Shown one piece after another: positions 17,701 through 32,700 of a stretch of DNA of 64,000 nucleotides (the first letter of the stretch is position 1; every line of letters begins with the position of its first letter). The position numbers were made by a program, and so were the translations under genes. Source of the DNA: Kangiella sp. HZ709 (GTDB lineage: Bacteria > Pseudomonadota > Gammaproteobacteria > Enterobacterales > Kangiellaceae). Below the pieces are notes generated by a model that made no database searches, was not told where the DNA came from, and saw only the letters and a program-made list of their open reading frames with translations. The DNA lies in contig NZ_WKJC01000001.1 of NCBI RefSeq assembly GCF_009674675.1, forward strand, positions 310,001 to 374,000, written 5' to 3'.

Positions 17701-20700
17701 CTACGGATACAAACATTGCGGGTAAAGTTTCAACGCATGGAACTCAATTTATTTACGACCAAGCCGGACGTTTAGCTAAGAGCATTGATGCCAATGGTAA
17801 CACCAGTATTTTCTTTTACGACCACGAAGGTCGCCAGATTTTTACGGTGGATGCTGAAGGCGCCTTAACCGAAACGGTCTACAACGCTTTTGGTGATGTA
17901 CAAAAGAGCATTCAATATGTTAACCGTTTCCCAGAAGGGCGAATGGACGCTTGGGAAGGCGGTTACATTGATCAAGCAGCCGCTCAAGCTATCGTCGATG
18001 AAATCCGTGATTCATCCAAAGACACAGTAACCGAATTTAATTATAACCGTCGTGGTCAGTTATTAGAGGCGATGCGTCAGGTGACTAACTCGACGGGTAA
18101 TTTATCGCACTATAACTCGAGCAACGCTTACAATACTTGGGGTGAAATGAAGGCCTCGACTCAAGGAATAGACTTTGAGTCGGTAGCCAACGGTAAAGCG
18201 GTGACCACCGAATACCTATACGACCAACGTGGTTTAGCCACGAGCGTTATCCGTGACGCCGGCGGTTTAAACCTCACCACCAAAACCGAATACGATGCTT
18301 TTGGTCGTGCGGTGAAAGTTTGGGATGCCAATAACAATTTTAGTCAAATTGAGTATGACCGATTAGGTCGTACCGTGGTCACGACAGATCCATCCAATTC
18401 AACTCGCTCAATGGCTTACGATGCCTTTGGTCGAGTGCTGACGCAAACCGATGCCTTGGGCAATCAAGTGCGCTATGAGTACAGCGACTCTGACAAGAGC
18501 TTAACCAGTTTCTTTGAAGAAGGCGTGTCTACAAAATCAATCCGTAATGAGCATGGCGAGACGGTGGTTGCGTTCGACGGTAAGGGCAACAAAACCGAGT
18601 TTGTTTACGACAAGAACGGCCAGCTGAGCAAGACGATTGATGCTTTAGGCAATGAAACGCGTAACGAATACGATAACGCGGGTTTATTAACCGATACTTA
18701 TGATGCTAAAGGCAATCGTACTCAGTTTAGTTACGATGCGGTGAATCGTGTTTTAGAAAAAACTATTGATCCGGATGGTTTAAACATCAAAACGACTTAC
18801 GCTTACGATGGCAAAGGTCAAGTGGTGACTGCAACCGATGCTAAAGGCGTTAAGACACAGACGCATTACGATAAGCTGGGTCAGGTTACCGAAATCGTTG
18901 TAGACTCAACGGGCTTAAACATCAAAACTCGCTACGAGTATGATGGTCAAGGCAATCAACTCAGAGTGATTCAAGCGCCAGGTCAAGCTGAAGAGCGAGT
19001 GACGGAATATCAATACGACAATTTGGGTCGTTTAGAAACAAAGATCCAAGATCCAAGCGGCTTAAATATCCGTGAGAGTTACGCTTACGACTCGAACGAT
19101 AATTTAATACAGTCGACTGATGCTAGTGGCGCAGTTACTCGCTTTGCATACGACGAGAAGAACCAACTTCGATTTACGGTAGATGCTGAAGGGTATGTCT
19201 CTGAGAATGTCTATGATGTTGAAGGCCGAGTCATTGAAACTAAGCGCTATGATAAAGCTATATCTTTATCAGGGACTATTTCTGAAACGAGTGTTAGTAA
19301 CTTGTTAACAGGCTGGTCTGTAATAGAAGATTTTACCGATGTATCTTCTTCTGATTTCAACACTAGTACGTTTGATCATCCATCTGGGGCATTGACGTTA
19401 GTAGATGGAAAGGCAGTACTACAAAAACAAGACTACTCCACTAATACTTGGCCGTCTTTAATAACGAATAAACGAGTAGACATGGACTCAAAAGTAAATC
19501 TTACTTTTGAACTTACTACAACTGATTTTTCAGGAAACTACTCTATTACGGGTTTGCACAACACCAAGAGCTGGGGCAGTGACGAATTATTTAGACACTC
19601 TATATATATAACTGGCGGTAATATTTATGCTTATGTGGTCGAGCAGTCAAATAGTAAGAACGTACGTTTAGGCAGTCCAAATGCCAATACGACATACGTA
19701 ATTGAGCAAATTGTAGAAAATGGAGTATCGACTTTATATGTTTATGAGAAAGGTCAGAGCCGAGAAGAAGCATTTACACATTCCTTAGCTGTTTCTGGTG
19801 AAGTTTGGGGTGATACACGCTTTCAAGCCTACTCCTTTGCCGGCCCAGGAGTATCTGGTGATGCAACTTACCTAGACAACTTTAGTATTAGAGAAGAATT
19901 GGCTTTTAGCGGTACTAAATACTTTTATGATGATTTAGGTCGCCAACAATACTCAATTGATGGAAATGGCTATGCATCTGAAACGATTTATGATGCGAGT
20001 GGTAACGTCGTTCAAGTTAATCGTTTTGAAGGTAAAGTTGCTAGCCGAGATTTGGCTGGCATTAGCTCATTGGACAAAACCACGGTTTCTACTCAGTACT
20101 TCTCGTACGATGCTGCTAACCGTCAGGTGTATTCGATTAATGCTGAAGGGCATATCACTAAGAATGAATTTGATGCCAATGGCCAAGTCATTGCTCAGCA
20201 TTTATATACCGATTTAAATCTTTCAAATTTAAGTTTATCTACCGATTATAATGCACCCTCCGAGGATATTAACTCTTGGGAAGTCTACGATAAAACGCCT
20301 GAAGGGGCGACTATCAGTCGCGTTTTTGATACTGAAGCGAATAAAGAAGTTATTCAGCTACAAGGTTCTGGTCGAAGCAATGGTTATCGTTTGTGGAGTA
20401 ATAGCTCAAAAGCTTCATGGGTAAATACTAATCAATCGACTATCAGTTGGGATATGAAATATTCCCAAGGATATACGATTTATGTCAGCACCCAAACCAA
20501 TAAAGGGCATCGTTATGCAACTTATTACGTGGGTGATGGCCAAGACCGCTACAACAATAACGGTTACTCTCTTCATTATCTAGGTAACGATTTACATGAT
20601 GGAAATTGGCATACCGTAACCAGGGATTTGCAAGCGGACTTAGCACAAACGGACCCTGATATTGAGCTTCTTCATGTTAATGCTTTCTTGATTCGTGGTA

Positions 20701-23700
20701 GCGGTTTAATTGGCGACATTTCTTTAGAAACCAACTTGTCAAAAGCTTCAGAGGTTGAAGCGGCGATTAATGCTTACTCTGGTGATAAAACTACCAATGC
20801 CTCTCGCACTATTTATGATAATGCTGGTCGTGCGCAATATGTGATTAATGCTGAAGGGCATGTCTCTGAAAATGTGTTTGATGCCAATGGTAATATTGTT
20901 GAAGTTAAACGCTATGCATCACAAGGGCATGAATCAAATTCTAATCAGTTCATCGGTTCAGTAAGCTGGCAAGATTATGAAACAGGTATAGAAGCTTCTG
21001 GGGATTCATTAAAGTTAGACGATGCTGCACCAGCAGGATGGAAGTATGGAACTCGAAGTCAAGAAACCATTCGAGGAGAAGGTTTTGTTGAGTTTAGTAT
21101 GCCTGTGGCGAATAAAAATGTCATGGTCGGTTTTAATGATGCATTTGCGACTAATGGCTGGACAGATTTAGATTTTGCTTTCTATCATTATACTGATGCT
21201 CATCTTAGAATTTATGAAGAAGGCGCTATTGAAAAACTGATACATAATGCAGCTAATCCAGACAATCGCTACCGTATCGAACTGAAAGATGGCAAAGCGC
21301 ATTACTACGTAAAAGCCCCTGGTTCTCAAAGCTTTGACTTAGTGCACACTTCAACTCGTAATGTTGATCCAGCTAAAGAGTATTTTGTGGACACTTCAAT
21401 TTATCGCCCTGGCGGTGAAGTTGTCGATGTTGAGTTAGGACCTCTTTCTATAACGAATCAAAATTATATTTCGACAAAAACCATCGTTGATAATTTAGGT
21501 CGCGGAGTTTATAGCGTTGATGCGCTAGGTTACTTAACAGCAAGTATCTACGATGATGTAGGTAACTTGATTGAGTCGCGCCAGTATTCGGATGTTTTCA
21601 ATACTATCGCTGCAAATTCAACAATTGCAGAAATTAAAGCCTTAACCGCAAATAAAGACTATCGCTCAGAACGATTTACTTACGATGATTTAGGACGTGT
21701 GGTATTCAACGTGGATGCAAAAGGCCATGTGATTGAAAATGGCTATGATGCTAATGGCCGGGTTACGCGTGTGTTTGAATATGAAAAAGTTTACGTTGGA
21801 AATGACTTTTCTTTATCGGCCTTGCAAACGGCCTACAATAGAAGTAGTACTGCTTTAGTCTATCGTGAAACGCAAACGCAATACGATGACTTAGGTAATG
21901 TGGTAAAAGTTATTGATGCTGAAAATTATTCAGAATCTTATACGTACAATTCGCTCAATCAAGCCATCACTTTTACTAATAAAAAAGGTGATACTTGGAA
22001 ATATGCATATGACCGGTTAGGTAACTTAACCAGCGAGATAACACCTCAAGAAACGGTTCATTATTATAATTCAGCTGGAACACTAACCTCTGAGTTATTA
22101 AAGCTAGTCACTCGTATGGAATACGACTATATGGGCAATGTGACCTCTCGTACTGAAGCTTATGGTGAGGCATTTGCTCGTACCACTAAGTACGGTTATG
22201 ACGTTATGGGCCGTCAGAACCGTGTTGAACATCCAATCACTAAAACATCAACAGGAACTGATGTTAAGTATGAAGTTGATACTTGGTTTGATACGCAAGG
22301 TAATGCCGTAGTTAACCGTGATGTACAAGGCAATTACAGTTACAAAGCCTATGATGATTTAAATCGCGAACGTTTTGCAGTAGATGCCGAAGGCTATGTT
22401 ACTGAATACCGTTATGATGCTTTTGGTAACAAAACCGATTTAATTCGTTATGCGAACAAGTTATCGGGTTTCGATGCTAAAGGCGCTAATGCTTATACAG
22501 AAATAGAACTAGAAACAGCTGTTCAATCACTTGCATCCAGTGATGACCGTCGCTTGCAGCATCTGTATAACGATAAAAATCAATTGATTGAAACGATTGA
22601 GCCGCAAACTTTGATTTACGATGCGCAAAGTCAAACCACTTATCAGTTTGCACCAAGAACGACCTACCAATACAACGCTTTTGGTGAGCTGGTGAAAACT
22701 GCTAAGTTGATCCAGGATGCGCAATCAGGTCGAGGAGAAGTGTGGGCTTCAACTTTCTATTATTACGATGATTTAGGTCGCAAGGTCACTGAAGTTGATG
22801 CTGAAGGTTACATGACTCAATACACTTATGATGTGTATGACCAAGTGGCTTCTCAAACTGAATATGCAACAGCTATCGATTCATCGGTATTGGTTACTAC
22901 TAATGCACCAGTTGTTCCACTTGCTGGTTCCAACACCGGTAATAGTGCTACTGGCTTAGATCGTCTAATTTCTTTTGAGTACGATAAGCTGGGGCAGTTA
23001 GTAAAGCAGCATCGTGAAGACGTTATTTACCAAGATGATGATGGTAATAGCTTGGCACCGAGTCGTATCACTTCAGAGAGTGTTTATGATGCGGTAGGGA
23101 ATGTAGTTCAGACCATTCAGGCTGGTGTTACGGTCAATCAAACTTTCTACAACAAGTTAGGTTCGAAAGTTGGTATTAAAGGCGCCGCGGTATCTGTTTT
23201 AAATGATACCAATGTCAATGGTGGGATTGATCCGTCTCAATTAGTGACTCAATCGGATAGAACGACTAATGATGTGGTTTCGCATGCATTCAATACGACG
23301 ACTATGTCTTCTTACAGCAGTTTTAAAGTTGATGCATTTGGAAATGTTCTGCAAGTAAGAGATTCTGCTGCCGGCTATGTATCCAGTATTCCGGCCGAAT
23401 CCGCTGATGACCGAGTTTCAAATTATGTGTATGACGCCCATGGCCGTGTGACTACTGAGACCAATGCAGAGAATCACTCTACTCGATATCAGTACGATCA
23501 ATTAGGCAATATTCTAGTTACTGAAAAAGATTATCAAGGCAGTAAGGGCACCCAGAGTTTTGTGGCTCGCAGCACTTATGAGTACGATAGAGCGGGCAGA
23601 CAAATTGTTACTGAAATTGAGTTAGGTGCAGCAAATCAGTTAGCCTCTGCGGCAGTTGAGAATCAAGTAGTTGCCGTGGTGTATAACGCCTTTGGTGAAG

Positions 23701-26700
23701 TGATTGCAAAAGGTGATCATAAACAGGGTAGCCTGAGTGATTCGGACTATATTACCAGCTTGCAAGAGCAAATGATCTACGATAATGCAGGACGAATAGT
23801 CGAAGAAAAACGTCTTGATTATGCATACGATAAAGATACCAAGCAAATACAAGATAATGGATTTATTGTTCATAAAAGTTATAGCTACAATGAGTCTGGA
23901 AAGGTTGCAAAAGAGTCTGAACTTTCAATGGGCGACAAAGTTTATTATTACGATAAGTTAGGGCGGGACTTAAAGACTGAATATCAATCAACTACTCAAA
24001 ACTTTAAAGATTCTGCTGCACCGGCTACTTTGACACCTACAACTGAAAAAACTTTAGACCGTTGGGGCAACGTTTTAAAGTTTGTCGATATGCGTAGTCA
24101 AACGAGTTATATGCGTTACAACCAGAGTAATCAGGTCGTTTTCCACCAAGCTCCAACTATGTTCGTTAATGGACAAGAAGCTTGGCCAACGACCACTTAC
24201 GGTTATGATAAATTTGGTCGAGAGATTATAACTGAGGATGCTCGTGGTAATAAGCGTTTAAAAGAATATAACGACCTTGGTCAATTAACAGTTGAGAAAA
24301 ACACTTTAGGCTATGAAACGCATTACGCTTACGATGTACTAGGCAGACAAATTGCTAAACAAGCTGCAAACGGTTATGTCACTACTCAAATTTATGACAA
24401 GTTGGATCAAGTTTTGTCGATCGGAGATCTTCGTAAAAATGATTCTGAGTTATGGGTTAACCAAGTCTTAACTCAATTTGAATATAGTGCCTTAGGTAAT
24501 AAAACTAAAACAAGTCATGCACAATCAATTGAAGCTAATGGCACCATCAAGTGGGCTGATAACTTTGTTGATTACGATGTAAAAGGTAATACGATTCGCG
24601 AAGAAAAAGTTATTACCGGTTCGACAAATTTAATCAAAGAGCACGTCTATGATTCGCAAGGTTTTAAAATTGAAACCGCAAATAATCTTTCAATTAATAA
24701 CAGCTTAGAAAATGATCGCTTAAGCTGGACTTATGACTATTTTGGGCGAATACATCACTATAACGATTTAGCTGCTAGAGATTATATCTACGTCTATGAT
24801 GATAAAGGTCAACTTACCTTCAGAGGCTATACTAATCAAGTTACGGTTGTAGAAAGAGAACCAGGCTCTCCGTTAATTGATTTTACTTATGATGAAACGG
24901 TCGGCATTCATTACGAGTATTATGAGAATGGTCAAATTAAGTCGGTGGATGATTATACCACTGACCGTCATGCTAAATATGAATATGATGAGCAAGGTCA
25001 AAGAACTTACGAACATATTCAAGGCAAAACTAAAGTTGGCAACGAATGGGAGACATACCAACAAAAAACGATGACTGATTACGATAGTCATGGTCGTATG
25101 GCTCGGGTTGTTGTTGATGATGTTATACAAAATAAAGTGACATTAGATGCCCGTTATTTCTATGATGAAATGGGCAATCGTACTTTAGTTCGTGTAGCTG
25201 ATAGTTACTCTTCAGATGATATCGTTGAATTTAATACCGCACCAACAGTAAACAAAGCGATTAATGATGTTAGTCTTGAAGAATTGGCTACATTACCTGT
25301 TTCAATCGGAACAGATCTGTTTACTGATTTAAATGTTGGAGATACCTTAACGTATTCTGCTCGCTTAGAATATGGAGTTTACGAAGGTAATGTTTATAAC
25401 AGTTTAGCAACAGCAGATTTACCGCAGTGGCTCCAGTTCAATGCAAATAATATTTCCTTTAATGTAGCAAGCCCGCCAAAAGGTGCTTCGCAATATACAG
25501 CTTCTGGAGAAGGTGCAGGCGTACATCGTGTTTTAATTACTGCAACGGATTCACAAGGTGCAACGGCATCCACTCATTTTAATGTCGCCATTACTCCTTA
25601 TCAAAATAAACGCCCGACAGTCGATGCTGGAGTTTCCACTATCGCCGTAGATGAACTGTCGGTTATTAACCAACCGATAAATGCTAATGCTTTCGCCGAT
25701 GTTGAAGGTGATGTTTTAGCCTATTCTGCAAAATTATTAGAGTGGGTCGATCCGCCTGCTTACACTGTTACAGAAGGGCCAGATACTATTGTCATTGATC
25801 CTCCTGGAAGATGGGAAGTACGAGACTTACCATCTTGGTTATCGATTAACGCAGCAGGTGTTTTCTCTGGAAATGCTCCTGCTCTAGCTGACCATCAAGA
25901 TACCACCTATCGTTTACGTGTTTATGCAACAGAGACAAGCACTTCAGAGTTATATCAAACTTATAGTGATTTTGACTTTATCGTTAAGGGTATTAACGTA
26001 GCGCCTACTATTGACGCGGGTTTAGGCGGTGAAAAATATGCCGAAATCGGCACTGCATTTAATTTCCCAATTCCAACAAATGCCTTTGAAGATGGCAACA
26101 ATGACGCTTTAACTTACACCGTTACCGGCAAGCCTTCTTGGATGCAATTTGACGGTGCCAAGTTGTATGGCACGCCGCCATTAGGAAGCGATGGTTTGTT
26201 TACTATTACGATTACTGCAAGTGATGGTGAGTTCAGTGCTAGCACGACGGTAAAAGTTCGAGTGAATTCTAAGCCTACAGCTTCAGGAACACTGCCTAAT
26301 TTAAGTTACCAAGCTCAACGACCAATGAGTTTTAATGTCCGCACGCCGTTTGCAGATGCTGATGGTCACGGTCTAACTTATGAAGCAACTTACTGGAACG
26401 GTTCTACCTATGTAGCATTACCAAGCTGGTTAGCAAGTGGTTTTAATGCTTCAAATGGTTCCTTCACAGTGACTCCGCCAAGCTCAGCTGTTGCTAACTA
26501 TACCATTAGAATTCGCGCAACCGATGGCTTTGCTATTTCTAGCCCTAAAAACTTTACTTTAAGTATTACACCTTATGTCAATCAAGCGCCAACGGTTGTT
26601 AATGCTATAAGTAATAAAACCGTCAACGAAAGTAGCTTATTTAGTTATACGGTCCCAACGATGACGTTTAACGACCCAGACGGGCATAGTTTAACTTATA

Positions 26701-29700
26701 CAGTTGTTAAAGTGGTTCCGGGTCATTACGAGTGGGTTAGTGTACCTGGAGGTCCTGGAGAGCCAGATGATTATGTACAACAGTGGGTTCCAGAAGCAGA
26801 AGTTGCCTTAAACACAACAGGCTGGTTGTCTTTCAATAACTCAACTCGTGTAATTTCAGGAACACGCAACGGTATTACCACTAACGAGCTAACAATTTTG
26901 CGAGTTAAAGCCACCGATCCGCATGGCGCAGTAGCAAAAGAAGATTTCAATTTAACCGTTTTAGCAGCGAATGACGGTCCTACCGTAACCGTTGCTCCGG
27001 CGGCCAGTTATTATGCTGAAATTGGTCAGGCGCTTGTTATTGATTTACCTCAAAATACTTTCACAGATATTAATGGTGATAGCTTAACCTATACGGTAAC
27101 CAATAAACCTAGCTGGTTAACTTTCACAGCTTCTACACTAAAATTTACGGGTACTCCTACACTAGCAAATGCAGGCACCTATAATATTAGTTTAAAAGCG
27201 AATGATGGCCGAGGTGGAACGGCAACTACCATCGTAAAAGTTGTGGTTGATGCAGCACCAGTAACGACGGGTACTTTATCCAATAAGTCATACCAGGCGA
27301 CCCGCACCTTTAGTTTGAACTTGGCTCAGTATTTTAACGATCCTAACGGTGATGCATTAAGCTTTGTTGCCAAGAATAAAGTTACCACCACGATTCATGA
27401 TCATGAACATGGAACTACAGAAACATTTACCTCATATCAAAACTTGCCAAGTTGGATGAGCATTAATGCTTCTACAGGTATTTTGACTGGTACACCGCTA
27501 ACTTCCGAAGTAGGCGATACTTTTACACTGCGTATCACTGCATCTGATGGCCAAAACAGTGTCTATCGTGAGTTTAATTTGTCGGTATCTGCCTTTGTAA
27601 ATCAAGGTCCTTATGTTAACAGTTATTTAGCCGATCAATCAGTTCAAGAAACTGGTAGTAAAGGCTATACCTTCTCGTCTACAGCATTTAAAGATAACGA
27701 TGGGCATAGTCTAACTTATAGTGCCAAGTTAAACAGTGGTGCTAGTTTGCCGAGCTGGATTAGCTTCAATGCTTCGACGCGTACTTTTACCTTTAATCCG
27801 GCTTACGGCCACAAAGGTGCACATGATATTCGTGTCACTGCTAGTGATGGTAATGGTGGAACAACATCTGATGTGTTCCGTGTCAACGTATCGGCAGGTC
27901 CAAACCGTGCGCCTTATGTTAATGCGGCTATTCCAAATACTTCAGTTCAAGAGACTGGAAGCAAAAATTACGTATTCTCATCAACGGCATTCAAAGATCC
28001 TGATGGTAACGGTTTAACTTACAGCGCCACTTTATCAAACGGCACAAGTTTACCGAGTTGGCTGACCTTTAATGCTTCGACTCGCACATTTAGCATGAGT
28101 CCTACTTACGGTCATCAAGGTGCTTACGATGTTAAAGTTAAAGCCCAAGATCCGTCTGGCTTAAGCATTACAGATACATTCCGAATCACAGTTACTCAAG
28201 GCCCAAATAGAGCCCCTGTTTTAAACACCGCTCTAGCCAATAAAGCCGTTCAAGAAACAAAGACTTTAACTTATCAATTTGCCTCAAATGCCTTTACTGA
28301 TCCGGATGATCATGGCTTAACTTATAGCGCTTCCTTATCAAATAACAGTAGCTTACCAAGCTGGATTACGTTTAACGCTTCCACTAGAACATTTAGTTTC
28401 AATCCGGCTTATGGTCATAAGGGTGAGTACGATATTAAAGTCACAGCAAACGATGGTAATGGCGGCACAAAGTACGATGTTTTCCGTCTTTCGGTAACGC
28501 AAGGTCCAAATCGTGTACCTTACGTTTCTACGGCTTTAGTTAATCGTTCAGTTCAAGAAACTAAAACGGCAACATACCAATTTAGCTCGACTGCATTTAG
28601 AGATCCGGATGGAAATACGTTAACTTACTCAGCTTCACTATCGAACAATAGTAGCTTACCAAGCTGGATTACCTTTAATGCATCCACAAGAACGTTCAGT
28701 TTCAATCCTGCTTACGGCAATAAGGGACAATATGACATTAAAGTCACTGCCAACGATGGTAATGGTGGAACAGTCTATGATGTATTCCGTTTAAGTGTTA
28801 GCCAAGGCCCTAATCGTGCCCCTGTGGTAAGCGCAGGCATTCCGAATGTGGCTGGACAAAAGAGCACTGCGTTTAACTACACATTCCCAAGCAATGCCTT
28901 TAGTGATCCAGATGGCAATACCTTGACTTATATTGCGCAATACTACACGCCAGCAAGCTGGGAAATTACTGGTTGGGATCAACATGGCGAGCCTATTTTA
29001 ACGCAAACGCCAGCGCATTGGTCCAACACCTTACCGAGCTGGCTAAGCTTTAATGCAAGCACGAGAAACTTTAGTGGTACGCCGCCACGTAACTTTGCAA
29101 GCACAGTGCAAATGCGAGTTTTAGCCAGAGATCCGTCAGGGGCTCAAGCGATAGATACGTTCAATATTAATTTATCGGAAGCGCCTAACCGAGCTCCAAC
29201 AGTTGTTAATCCAATAACGGATAAGAGTATTTATCAAGGACAAAGCTGGAGCTATGCGTTTACGACCAATACTTTTGCCGATCCAGATGGCAATCCTTTA
29301 ACCTATACTGCTAAACAAAGTAATGGTAGCGCTCTACCAACTTGGTTAAGTTTCAATGCTTCGACTCGAACCTTCTCAGGTAATCCGACTACAACTGGCA
29401 TCTGGTACATACAAGTTACCGCTAATGACGGAAATGGCGCTACTGTTAGTGATACCTTTAAGTTAACCTCGGTAACTCAGCCGAACTCAGCTCCTTACGT
29501 GGCGACAGCATTACCTAATCAAGTTGTTGATCAGTACGATAGTTTAGTATGGTCATTCTCAAGCACAGCTTTCCGCGATGCTAATAATGACGTTCTAACT
29601 TACAGCGCAACCTTAAGTAATGGAGCGGCGTTGCCCAGTTGGTTAACCTTTAATGCTTCAACCAGAACTTTCGTTGCAGGACCAAATACTTACGGTGCTT

Positions 29701-32700
29701 TTGATATTAAAGTCACTGCTAATGATGGCAAAGGTGGTACTGTTTCTGACATATTCCGTTTAACCGTTGTTCAATACAGCGGTGGTGGAGGCGGTGGCGG
29801 TGGAGGCGGCGGTGGCATTCAGCTATTTAGCGTAGCCTCACCAACGCTACTGGAATCTAGTAAAACAAATAAAGGGCAGGGTAAAGGCAAAAAAAGTAAT
29901 GATTTGAATAGTTTCTCTTTAGAATCGAGTAACCGATTGTCAACAACATCGACAAGCAGCTTCTCGACTCAAAGTCTTGAGGAACCAAATACAACGCTAG
30001 ACGAGCCAACGATTATTCCTGATGCGCCAGAGGTCCCAATTTATAACCCCGGTGATTACAATTTTGATACCACCGTAGTGGGTAACATCCGCGAATATAC
30101 CTTCGCATATGATTCTGAAAACCGTGTTGTCGATATGTTGGATTATAAAGTTCAAGCATCGGGTAACGACTATGTTCAAGCGGCAGGAACACAAAAACGT
30201 AGTTGGATTGAGTATGATGAAACGGGTAATCAAATCCTACGAGCGACTAAAAATACTCATGGTGCGATTGTTGCTGAGATGTTTGAGTATGATCAACAAG
30301 GCCGAGTCACCAATGTTTATAACAGTAGAACCTTAGCTTCAAGCAAACCAGGTACAGCTGCGATTCCTGCTGTGAATTGGGAAAATGCAACTGAACGCCG
30401 CGCTGCAATTAGCAACGGTGATGTTTGGGACTTACATTTGACTAAGCGTTATGACTTAGCAGGTCGAGTGGTTGAATCGCGCGAATATACCAGAGAAGTT
30501 AATACCCATACGGTCAATTATGCAAGCCAGCTACCTGGATCAAATCAAGGGCAACAGGACTATTACAGCATTGACTTTGGTAAACAATTGAAACGCCATA
30601 CCGTAAACTATTATCGTGATGATGGTAATTTAACGAAGAGTGAAATTTTAGGTTTAGGCAAAAATACTTACCAATCAATGATGCAGACTATCTATTTAGA
30701 TTTTGTGCGTGATATTGGTTACGACCCGAATGCAATACAACAAGAAATGCAACGAGTTGCTTATCAATTTAATGCTGAGACCAGTGGTAGTTTAAGACTC
30801 TTAAATACCGTTAGTTATGGTGGTAGCTCTACAATAGGTTATGATAATACCGGTAAAATAATCGGTTATACCTTAACCAAGCATACGGCAGGCTTGAACG
30901 ATAACGAATCTAAATCGTCTTATATACATACTTATCAGTATTCCTATGTGAAGTTTGATGGTTATTTAGAGTCAAAGGTTCATGGTACCAGTAAAGATTT
31001 AGACGGAAGTTCGAATCATTATAAGCCGGGTACGACTTTGTCTTATTACGATAAGCACGGTAATCGCACCAGCGTTACTGAATCCTACGATATCGATGGC
31101 TATAAGAAATACCAAGCACGTTTCTTAGCGTATAACTTAGATGGCCATATTATTCGTAAAGATACAGGCGAGTTTGATGACGGTATTTATACCTCTGAAC
31201 ACTTGATTGAAGATGAAGACGGCGCCCAAGCAAACAGTAGCTGGAATCTGCAAAAGAAAGAACACGGAACCACGCATTATTATTACGCTAATGGAAAACA
31301 ATTAGGACAGATCGACGGATACGGCCGTATCGACTTTAGCGACATGGGCTTTACCGCCATGACTAAAGATGTCTCGACTTCGGATACGACTTATACCGCT
31401 AACACAGGCGATACACTGCGTAGTATTTCTCAGATGTTCTATGGAACTTCTGATTTATGGTATCTAATTGCTGACGCTAATGGATTCCAAGAAGACAGCG
31501 AGCGCATTGTTCAAGGCCAATCCCTAACCATTCCAGGTAAGGTTAATAGCTTTAATGATGCCAACACTTTTAAAACCTATAACGCTGCGGAAATCGTAGG
31601 CGATACCACCCCAGGTATCCCATTCGTACCGCCACCGCCAAAACCAGGTTGTGGCATTATCCAGATCATTATGATTGTGGTTGCGGTTGTGGCGACAATT
31701 TATACAGCAGGAGCTGCTGCGAGTGCATTGGCTGGAACTACTGTTTCAGGTACAGCCGTTCTTAGTGGCGCCGCCGTAAGTGCAGGAACAATTGGCGTCG
31801 GAACTGCTGTTGCGGGAGCTTTTGTCGGTGGTTTTGTTGGAAGTGTAGCTTCTCAATTGACAGGTAAAGCTTTAGGTGCTGGCAATAGTTTCTCATTAAG
31901 AAGCGCCTTCTCCAGCGGATTAACAGCGGCCGCTACCGCAGGTATTGGAGGTTACTTATCGGGAACAGAAACGTTTGGTGAAGCTCATAAAGCGATAGAA
32001 GGAGCTAAGCAGTTAAACACTTGGGGTAAAGTTGCAGCTGGTGCTTTGTCCGTTCCTATTGGAGTTGCTTCAAATAAACTTGCAGGGATAAAAGATAGTT
32101 TTAGCTGGAGAAATGTTGCTGTTTCTGCAATTTCAGCTGGTATTAATAGTTATATTGGTGAAACTGAAATTGGCAATCAATTGGGGCTTGGAAGTGCTAT
32201 TGATGATAAGAGTGGATTTAGTTTAGCCAATGTAGCTCAACAAACTTTACAAGGAGTTGTTCAAGCGGGTGTTAGGCATACAGTGCAGAAAAATATTGCA
32301 AAAAATGGTACTTGGAGCTCTCGTCAAGTTGCTGCTAATGCCTTTGGAAATGCTTTAGCTAATGGCATTATTTCAGAGATTCAGTTGCAATCAGTTCCAA
32401 AGAAAACCCGTGAACTTGGAGATAAAGCTACTAAGGCTTATCTAGCATCTATGGCAGCAGGGTTATCTTCAAAAAGTTCAGAAAGTAATGGTACTACTGC
32501 ATATAATAAAGAGCTCAAAAATGCTTATGCTAGATATGAGGCTGACCCTTCTGACTCTAACAAAAAAACCATTACAGAAATTCTTGGGCGCTCCATAGGC
32601 GGTTTAGGTGCTTTATCGGATAGCTCAGGTTCTGAAGATGCTACAAGTATCAATACTAAAGCTCAAAATTATAAAGACTTAATAGATCATGGAACCAGTA

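Noticed and set aside
22527-25130. Minus-strand ORFs within RHS gene 1
   Set aside because: They are opposite regular YD repeats and change with them; no independent coding signal.
27736-28017. Plus-strand ORF of 93 codons inside RHS gene 1
   Set aside because: It lies out of frame over the cadherin-like repeat units, has no ribosome binding site and no recognisable protein pattern.
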